DNA from: Tipula vernalis
Taxonomy: Eukaryota; Arthropoda; Insecta; Diptera; Tipulidae
DNA: 64,000 nucleotides
Direction of reading: 5' to 3'
Assembly: GCA_958295665.1 (NCBI GenBank)
Contig: OY282560.1
Location: forward strand, 269,057,315 to 269,121,314
Shown here: positions 56,060 through 64,000 of the stretch, one piece after another
How positions within the stretch are numbered: position 1 is the stretch's first letter
How the letters are laid out: every line of letters starts with the position of its first letter
The notes under the pieces: generated by a model
Told to the model about the DNA's origin: nothing
Database searches by the model: none
Seen by the model: only the letters and a program-made list of their open reading frames with translations
Program-made: the position numbers and the translations under genes

Positions 56060-57341
56060 TGCTTGTCGAAATCTTTAGGCGTTTCAGGACGGTTGTCTAA
56101 CGCCAATGTCAAAAATTGGTTTAACCTTGTGAAAAATCATTACACCGAAAATAAAAAATTAAAGGTTGGCAGATTTGTAAGCCTGTTAAATGAAAAAACT
56201 GGCAATAATTTAAAACGAATCGAATTTTCACAGATTTGGCCATCCACACCAAAATCGGGAACTATTAAAATTCCTAAGAAACATTGCCATTCACCTGATC
56301 CCTTACAATTTGATAATAATACGAATTCCATTCACGATGAGATGCCGCAAAAAAAAAACATACAAGTCTCCCAGACATATAGGAGAACGGGTGATAAAAA
56401 GATACTCATCGAAGCAATTATTCGTTCAGAAACCAATAAAAAAATTATCAGCCGTAATAAAAAATATAAAGTCGGAAAGGTCCAAATCAGAACAATCCAC
56501 TTCGGATTTATTCAAAAGTATGGCAACCGAATCGGTGTCAATATTATCAATTGGATTTGTTTATCGTGACGTCGATAATAAAGGAATAAGCGTGACTGAA
56601 CCGTGCGGTTTCGATTCAGTAACCCAAATTTTATATTCGGCGGCAATTGATATAGAGTACTATAAGTATTTATTTCTGTCGCCCAATAACAATACTTATT
56701 TCAAGTTTATCTCAGAATTAGTAAGTAAGGGAATCAAACAAGAAACCTACATCACACGCTCGATAATTCTAATGAAATCCTTCCCAAGTTTAATTTTAAA
56801 ATACAAATCAAATACTGAAACCACACTGTCAATGGTTTCAAATATACTACAAATAGTCAAAAACCTTATGGACCCTTCGCTTTATGTCGATTATGTATGT
56901 ACCGATGCTTGCGACAAATTGTCAAAAGAAATATTTCATTTATCAATTGAGAATCTTAAATTCTGCGAAAATGATTTCAAACGTATTGAAAATAAAATAA
57001 GATTACCACATGCAACTTGCCAAAGTTGCCAAAACCGCATTACTATCAAGACATTAAAATCACAGAATGGAATTGTTATAATCGATGTTGAGCCATTGAA
57101 TAGAACAACTATCTAAAAAATAAAATTAGAAGACGTTCAATCTGATATAAGCTTAGTCGAAGGAAAAGTTCTCTGAAAGGAAATAGTAAATTATCATCAT
57201 CCATCGGTTGCTGGTAGCGTTGGACATTATACTGCTTAAATAAGAAGACCTAACGGTGAATGGGAATGTCACGATGACCTCCGAAAATTTACAAGCCAAC
57301 TAAAACCCGATTATTCTATTAATCCTTCAATTTTAATTTAA
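56060..57341 (+). pseudogene. Ubiquitin-specific protease-like (C19) gene
   Basis: After a possible acceptor (TTTCAG, about 56084-56089), the first part reads NVKNWFNLVKNHYTENKKL, VGRFVSLLNEKTGNNLKRI, and a basic Ser-rich linker that changes frame at about 56300-56420. The second part (56310-57341) carries VTEPCGFDSVTQILYSAAID, a Cys-box like that of ubiquitin-specific proteases (N-x-C-x-x-x-S with the nucleophile Cys). Near its end is GHYTA (stop) IRRPNGEWECHDDL, like the His-box (HYxAyvr...W...DD). Between them are a long helical region and two C-x-x-C pairs (CTDAC; CQSC). In-frame stops at 57114, 57174 and 57237 interrupt it. Its place between inverted and direct satellite units suggests it belongs to that element. 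Domain identity rests on two motifs. Confidence 0.6.
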
Positions 57342-57589
57342 ATGAAAAACTAAATCGTAAAACAGCAAATGAAGAGAGAGCATCAATCAAATACTAGCCA
57401 GATATTTCAATAAATTCATTTGCATATAAATGCAAATGATGATATATCCCCGATCGATTACTAGGCAGAAATCTCAATGAATTTGTTTTCATAATTCAAT
57501 TGACGAAAAATTATTAAACGTTGATGACCAAAGAAACGTTTGCATAAAAAGATATTCAAAGGAAGAGGGAGGAATTCAATGGTCAATGT
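57342..57589. other. Transition to the satellite
   Basis: Non-repetitive. At 57530-57650 a frame (NVDDQRNVCIKRYSKEEGG, then YAKIIKHFHPSVWKWLMARL) runs into the first satellite unit. Confidence 0.45.
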
Positions 57590-60500
57590 ATGCAAAAATT
57601 ATTAAACATTTTCATCCCTCCGTTTGGAAATGGCTAATGGCTCGATTGGTTCATGAAACATTAGGCTATTATTACTATTTTGTATGTATGGTCATTACCC
57701 GATAAACTCTAGGATATCTGATTTTGATCGATTCGTAAACTACTCAAACAAATAAAATCGTTACGACGTTCAAAAAATTGTTAAACATTTTCATCCCCTC
57801 CGTTTGAAAATGGCTTATGGCTCGATTAGTTCATGAAACACTAGGCTATCATTTGTATGTATGGTCATTACCCGACAAACTCTAGCATATCTGATATTGA
57901 CCGATTCTTAAACTACTCAAAAAAATAAAATCGGTACCATGTTCAAAAAATTATTAAACATTTTCATCCCCTCCGTTTGAAGGCTTATGGCTTGATTGGT
58001 TCACGAAACATTAGGCTATCATTTGTATGTGTGGTCATTACCCGACAAACTCCAGCATATCTGATATTGACCGATTCGTAAACTACTCAAACAAATAAAA
58101 TTGATACGACATTCAAAAAATTATTAAACATTTTCATCCCCTCCGTTTGAAAATGGCTTATGGCTCGATTAGTTCATAAAACACTAGGCTATCATTTGTA
58201 TGTATGGTCATTACCCGACAAACTCCAGCATATCTGATATTGAGCGATTCGTAAACTACTCAAAAAAATAAAATCGGTACCATGTTCAAAAAATTATTAA
58301 ACATTTTCATCCCGTCCGTTTGAAAATGGCTTATGGCTTGATTGGTTCACGAAACATTAGGCTATCATTTGTATGTGTGGTCATTACCCGACAAACTCTA
58401 GGATATCTGATATTGACCGATTCGTAAACTACTCAAACAAATAAAATTGATACGACATTCAAAAAAATATTAAACATTTTCATCCCTTCCGTTTGAAAAT
58501 GGCTTATGGCTCAATTGGTTCAAGAAACATTAGGCTATCATTTGTATGTATGGTCATTACCCGACAAACTGTAGGATATCTGATATTGACCGATTCGTAA
58601 ACTACTCAAACAAATAAAATCGTTACGACGTTCAAAAAATTATTAAACATTTCCATCCCCTCCGTTTTAAAATGGCTTATGGCTCAATTGGTTCACGAAA
58701 CATTAGGCTATCATTTATATGTATGGTCATTACCCGACAAACTCTAGGATATCTGATATTGACCGATTCGTAAACTACTCAAACAAATAAAATCGTTACG
58801 ACGTTCAAAAAATTACTAAACATTTTCATCCCCTCCGTTTTAAAATGGCTTATGGCTCAATTGGTTCACGAAACATTAGGCTATCATTTATATGTATGGT
58901 CATTACCCGACAAACTCTAGGATATCTGATATTGACCGATTCGTAAACTTGTCAAACAAATAAAATCGTTGCGACGTTCAAAAATTTACTAAACATTTTC
59001 ATCCCCTCCTTTTAAAAATGGCTTACGGCTCAATTGGTTCACGAGGCACTAGGCTATCATTTGTATGTATGGTCATTACCCGACAAACTCTAGGATATCT
59101 GATATTGACCGATTTGTAAACTACTCAAACAAACAAAATCGTTATGACGTTCAAAAAATTATTAAACATTTTCATCCCATCCGTTTGACAATGGCTTATA
59201 GCTCAATTGGTTCACGAAACATTAGGCTATCATTTGTATGTATGGTCATTACCCGGCAAACTCTAGGATATCTGATATTGACGGATTCGTAAATTACTCA
59301 AGCAAATAAAATCGTTACGACGTTCAAAAAATTATTAAACATTTTCATCCCCTCCGTTTGAAAATGGCTTATGGCTCAATTGGTTCACGAAACATTAGGC
59401 TATCATTTGTATGTATGGTCATTACCCGACAAACTCTAGGATATCTGATATTGACCGATTCGTAAACTACTCAAACAAATAAAATCGGTACGACGTTCAA
59501 AAAATTATTAAACATTTTCATCCCCTCCGTTTGAAAATGGCTTATGGCTCAATTGGTTCACGAAACATTAGGCTATCATTTATATGTATGGTCATTACCC
59601 GACAAACTCTAGGATATCTGATATTGACCGATTCGTAAACTACTCAAACAAATAAAATCGTTGCGACGTTCAAAAATTTACTAAACATTTTTATCCCCTC
59701 CGTTTGAAAATGGCTTATGGCTCAATTGGTTCACGAAACATTAGGCTATCATTTGTATGCATGGTCATTACCCGACAAACTCTAGGATATCTGATATTGA
59801 CCGATTCGTAAACTACTCAAACAAATAAAATCGTTGCGACGTTCAAAAATTTACTAAACATTTTCATCCCCTCCTTTTAAAAATGGCTTACGGCTCAATT
59901 GGTTCACGAGGCACTAGGCTATCATTTGTATGTATGGTCATTACCCGCCAAACTCCAGCATATCTGATATTGACCGATTCGTAAACTACTCAAACAAATA
60001 AAATTGATACGACATTCAAAAAATTAATCAACATTTTCATCCCTTCCATTTTGAAAATGGCTTATGGCTCGATTAGTTCATGAAACACTAGGCTATCATT
60101 TGTATGTATGGTCATTACCCGACAAACTCCAGCATATCTGATATTGACCGATTCGTAAACTACTCAAACAAATAAAATCGTTACGTCGTTCAAAAAATTA
60201 CTAAACATTTTCATCCCCTCCGTTTTAAAATGGCTTATGGCTCAATTGGTTCACGAAACATTAGGCTATCATTTATATGTATGGTCATTACCCGACAAAC
60301 TCTAGGATATCTGATATTGACCGATTCGTAAATTACTCAAACAAATAAAATCGTAAAACAATTATTAAACATTTTCATCCCCTCCGTTTGAAAATGGCTT
60401 ATGGCTCAATTGGTTCACAAAACATTAGGCTATCATTTGCATGTGTGGTCATTACCCGACAAACTCTAGGATATCTGATATTGACCGGTTCGTAAACTAC

Positions 60501-61516
60501 TCAAACAAATAAAATTGATACGACGTTCAAAAAAATATTAAACATTTTCATCCCATCCGTTTGAAAATGGCTTATGGCTCAATTGGTTCACGAAACATTA
60601 GGCTATCATTTGTATGTATGGTCATTACCCGACAAACTCTAGGATATCTGATATTGACCGATTCGTAAATTACTCAAACAAATAAAATCGTTACGACGTT
60701 CAAACAATTATTAAACATTTTCATCCCCTCCGTTTTAAAATGGCTTATGGCTCGATTAGTTCATGAAACACTAGGCTATCATTTGTATGTATGGTTATTA
60801 CCCGATAAACTCTAGGATATCTGATATTGACCGATTCGTAAACTACTCAAACAAATAAAATCGTTACGACGTTCAAAAAATTACTAAACATTTTCATCCC
60901 CTCCGTTTTAAAATGGCTTATGGCTCAATTGGTTCACGAAACATTAGACTATCATTTATATGTATGGTCATTACCCGACAAACTCTAGGATATCTGATAT
61001 TGACCGATTCGTAAACTTGTCAAACAAATAAAATCGTTGCGACGTTCAAAAATTTACTAAACATTTTCATCCCCTCCTTTTAAAAATGGCTTACGGCTCA
61101 ATTGGTTCACGAGGCACTAGGCTATCATTTGTATGTATGGTCATTACCCGACAAACTCTAGGATATCTGATATTGACCGATTCGTAAATTACTCAAACAA
61201 ATAAAATCGTTACGACGTTCAAACAATTATTAAACATTTTTATCCCCTCCGTTTGAAAATGGCTTATGGTTTGATTGGTTCACGAAACATTAGGCTATCA
61301 TTTGTATGTGTGGTCATTACCCGACAAACTCTAGGATATCTGATATTGACCGGTTCGTTAACTACTCAAACAAATAAAATTGATACGACATTCAAAAAAT
61401 TATTAAACATTTTCATCCCCTCCGTTTGAAAATGGCTTATGGCTCGATTAGTTTATGAAACACTAGGCTATCATTTGTATGTATGGTCATTACCCGAAAA
61501 ACTCCAGCATATCTAA
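57590..61516 (+). repeat. 173-bp satellite array, about 23 units
   Basis: The marker TATGGTCATTACCCG recurs about every 173 bp (for example 58723, 58896, 59069) from 57690 to 61485. Units differ by small substitutions and a 12-base deletion near 60350. Frames such as 59065-59292 are chance. The array ends at CTCCAGCATATCT, directly against the LINE. Confidence 0.97.
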
Positions 61517-61617
61517 ATTTTTTCGGAAAATTGTATTGTTATATATAAATATAACTATTTATACAATCTATAATTTCATAAGGAATAATAATATAAACAT
61601 ATATAATAGTTATTATA

Positions 61618-62630
61618 ATGTCTACGTGCAACATTTGTTCTATGAACATTACCAAAGCGAAATTTCCTGGCGTCAAATGCGCGGCTCATGTGATAATACG
61701 TTTCACATAAGATGTGCAAACATTTCCGAGGAATTACTAGATGGAATAAAGAAGCGCTCAGCAAAATGGCTGTGTCATGTTTGTCGTAATTCTTCTTCGA
61801 ACCAATCAATAATAATTGATGAAGTGGATTCCCATGATTCTGACGCAATGGATGATTTGCCTAATTTATCTGATGTTATGATCCTGCTGAAACGTATGGA
61901 AAAAAAGCTATCTACTCTTGATAACCTGAAAGCCATGCTTGTAGCGCTTGCATCGGAAAACGAAATACTTAAATCCAGGGTAGATACCTTAGAGAACCAG
62001 ATGTCGATTCAGACTTCCAAGATTCATTTACTAGAAGCTGAAAATGATAAACCAAGCCAGAAATTAAACTCGAGTAGCATAACAATTGTCGGTCTACCCA
62101 GTCAACATGGTGATATTCGTGATGTGGTTATCAACACCGTCAAAAAAATAGGAGTGGAAATTAATTATGATGACATAGTGAACATTCATGCAATTCCCAA
62201 AAGCAAGAGCACTGTTTCATATAAAGAATATACATCTAAATCATTCTCTAATGATTTATTAGTTGTCAAATTCACGACGAATGATATTAAGAATAACATT
62301 TTGCTGCAGATGAAGAAAAAGAAGTCACTTTTCACTAACGATTTGGATGTAATGTTGCCGCAAAACCATCCTGAGCAACGCATTTTCATTATGCACCGAT
62401 TAACAGCGTTCCAGTCCCAGTTATATCGTGAAGCGAAGAAAATTAAAACAACGTACAATTATAAATATTTGTGGTGTACTAATGGACAAATAAATCTACG
62501 GAAATCGGCAGATTCAGATGTTTATCGAGTACAATCACTCAATGATATTTTTCGGCTTCTTCAAGCACACAATCCAATTGGGAGAAAAAATAGCGATTGT
62601 GAGATCAATCGGGAATCAAATATTTTTTAA
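61618..62630 (+). pseudogene. LINE ORF1: PHD finger, coiled coil, RRM-like
   Basis: The ATG at 61618 gives MSTCNICSMNITKAKFPGVK. A slip at about 61680-61690 shifts to the frame CDNTFHIRCANISEELLDG ... WLCHVCRN. Together they form a PHD-like zinc finger (C-x-x-C...C...H-x-x-C...C-x-x-C), used by several CR1/L2-type ORF1 proteins. Next comes a heptad-rich region (LLKRMEKKLSTLDNLKAML to KSRVDTLENQMSIQ, about residues 115-190) for oligomerisation. A segment with SITIVGLP, NHPEQRIFIMHRLTAFQSQL and LWCTNGQINLRKS has the layout of the RRM-like/C-terminal domain of such nucleic-acid chaperones. It binds LINE RNA in the RNP. One frameshift makes this copy doubtful. Confidence 0.82.
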
Positions 62631-63004
62631 TTCATTAGGTATGCAAATTTTCTTACTATTACAAGCTCAATATTTATTGGTTATTTTTACATACTTTTCT
62701 GCCATTTTTGTTTTGATTTCAACAAAACAAATCTCATTTGTATTTGTTTATAAAGGATTGACAGTTATATTTTTTACTAACAATTTCAGTTTTAATTTGT
62801 TGGTAGCACTGACAATTAACGTGATTAATTCAAAACATCGAATAAGCTTTTTATTAGTGCTGTACCCAACTTTACATTTCTGCGGAATCAAATGCTACAA
62901 TAACTACAATTTTTTTAATTTTACTCGTAAACAACAGTATCAATATTTTTTTATAATCTTGCTTTTACCTGTATATTTTATTATCTATATTTCATTCATT
63001 TTTT
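62631..63004. other. ORF1-ORF2 linker
   Basis: T-rich 374-bp gap. The hydrophobic frame across it is a compositional artefact. Confidence 0.6.
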
Positions 63005-64000
63005 ATGAGTAAGATACGAAATTCTAATTTTAGAATATTGGTGCAGAACATTAGAAGTTTACGGGCAAATTTTGATACTTTTAGTTTATATGTGGCAAGC
63101 CTTAACGAGATTCCCGATTTAATTTTTGTGACTGAAATATGGATTTATTCTAAAGAATGCTGTGAGTTTAGTTTACCGGGTTACAACTTTAGGGCTTGCT
63201 GTAATGACAGTTACCGTTCTGGGGGTGTTGGTGTTTTTATTCGCAATAACTTTGGTAATTACTTAATCCAAGTTTACAATTGGATGACAGCAGATGTTAT
63301 TCGTTTTGATCTTGACATTGCAGGGAGAAATTGGATATTCATTTGTGTCTACCGATTTAATAATGGGTCTATTAATGGGTTCTGCGATGAGCTGGAAAGT
63401 TTGTTGCGTACGCTTACAAAAAGTAACGTAGCTATTCTGGGTGACATTAATTTAAATCTTTTAGATATCAATGAGTCGTTTGGTTACCAAACAATGCTGG
63501 CTTCACATGGTTTAATAAACTTTTTAAATGAACCAACTAGAATGTTAGCTTGTCTGGACCATGTCTTCCTGAAAAGTGAGCAAATATTTGATTTTAACAT
63601 TAGAAACCTACCTATGCATTTTTCTGATCATAATTTGATTATAGTCGATTTATTTGCATTAATGTTGAGTTCAGGTACAGTTAATTATAGATCAAATATT
63701 TCACAGGTGAATTTCACCAAACTAAACGATCTTTTAAACTTTGAAAATTGGAATTCTGTGTATTCTCAATCCAATTGTAATATTGCTTTTGAAAATTTTG
63801 TCGATATTCTAAGGTCTCACATAGCATCATCCACTTTTATCACTGATAGTCGGAAAATCACAAAATTGAAACCATGGATGAATTGTAATCTTTTGCGCAA
63901 GATGAACAAATTAAAAAAATTTTCAAAGAAATTAAATCGATATCCTTTCAATAAGAAACTGGAAAAATATGTAGTCAATCTCTCAAAGCAGGTTAAATTG
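63005..64000 (+). CDS. LINE ORF2: endonuclease domain (partial, 3' end outside window)
   Basis: An open frame of 332 codons from the ATG at 63005 to the window edge, no stop seen. It begins RILVQNIRSLRANFDTF (the Asn of the APE-type active site), then PDLIFVTEIWI (catalytic Glu), GGVGVFIRN, NVAILGDINLNLL (Asp/Asn pair), and MHFSDHNLIIVDL (SDH). This is a complete exonuclease-endonuclease-phosphatase fold signature. The polymerase domain would follow outside the window. It nicks target DNA to prime reverse transcription. The lead-in to the RT (KPWMNCNLLRKMNKLKKF) is seen at the edge. Confidence 0.93.
   Translation, partial: MSKIRNSNFRILVQNIRSLRANFDTFSLYVASLNEIPDLIFVTEIWIYSKECCEFSLPGYNFRACCNDSYRSGGVGVFIRNNFGNYLIQVYNWMTADVIRFDLDIAGRNWIFICVYRFNNGSINGFCDELESLLRTLTKSNVAILGDINLNLLDINESFGYQTMLASHGLINFLNEPTRMLACLDHVFLKSEQIFDFNIRNLPMHFSDHNLIIVDLFALMLSSGTVNYRSNISQVNFTKLNDLLNFENWNSVYSQSNCNIAFENFVDILRSHIASSTFITDSRKITKLKPWMNCNLLRKMNKLKKFSKKLNRYPFNKKLEKYVVNLSKQVKL

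Larger units (their letters stand above)
61517..64000 (+). mobile_element. CR1/Jockey-group non-LTR retrotransposon (runs off the window)
   Basis: ORF1 (61618-62630) and ORF2 (63005 onward) are in the canonical order. The 5' end is an AT-rich leader of about 100 bp placed directly after a satellite unit. ORF2 has no stop before 64000. Confidence 0.88.

Noticed and set aside
59065..59292. 75-codon frame within the satellite
   Set aside because: Chance opening of one repeat unit; other units have stops in the same frame.
62518..63012. Hydrophobic 164-codon frame resembling a membrane protein
   Set aside because: T-rich linker between LINE ORFs and overlap with ORF1; composition alone explains it.

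Overview
The window looks like repeat-dense euchromatic or pericentromeric DNA from an arthropod, most likely an insect. It is AT-rich. It holds a nested Ty3/gypsy errantivirus-type element, BEL/Pao elements, Tc1/mariner, piggyBac, PIF/Harbinger, MULE, ISL2EU-like and CR1/Jockey-type elements, and tRNA-derived SINEs. The only recognisable host-type coding sequence is a broken pancreatic-type lipase exon near the left end. No CRISPR array, rRNA or intact tRNA gene was seen. Almost every coding unit is a decayed transposon gene, so most genes are called pseudogenes.

Layout. 0-9 kb: a fold-back hairpin (251-462), a lipase fragment split by a TA microsatellite, a PIF/Harbinger transposase with its accessory ORF, a MULE transposase between inverted tandem-repeat arms, and a piggyBac remnant. 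9-18 kb: a tRNA-type SINE, a mariner fragment, an almost intact Tc1 element with long TIRs inserted in a TA microsatellite, an IS630/Tc1-type remnant, and a repeat pair separated by a pogo-like MITE. 18.4-33.4 kb: a complete errantivirus-type provirus on the minus strand. Its two 482-bp LTRs look identical by eye, it has CGCG target duplications, and it keeps gag, protease-RT, integrase and env. Its gag is interrupted by a 6.49-kb fold-back element whose arms are tandem 175-bp repeats and which carries a 9-bp target duplication.

33.4-44.4 kb: an ISL2EU-like two-gene transposon (SAP-SWIM-YqaJ nuclease facing a THAP-DDE transposase), then two BEL/Pao elements, the first (+) with a solo LTR in its integrase, the second (-) abutting it tail to tail. 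44.9-45.2 kb: a SINE with target duplications. 48-50 kb: a Tc1 remnant and a second PIF/Harbinger pair. 51.5-55.1 kb: a DNA transposon with terminal inverted repeats whose gene has a cysteine-rich N-terminus resembling the RAG1 N-terminal region. This is the best candidate for something unusual. 55.8-61.5 kb: a ubiquitin-protease-like gene between an inverted single unit and about 23 direct copies of a 173-bp satellite, possibly a second fold-back-type element. 61.5-64 kb: a LINE with a PHD/coiled-coil ORF1 and the start of an endonuclease-RT ORF2 that leaves the window.

How the parts interact. The region records successive insertions. Three can be read precisely because removing the insertion plus one target duplication leaves a coherent frame or target: the fold-back element in gag, the solo LTR in the BEL/Pao integrase, and the provirus itself. 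All identifications rest on reading motifs by eye. Family names come from general knowledge, not from searches. Start codons in decayed genes are uncertain.
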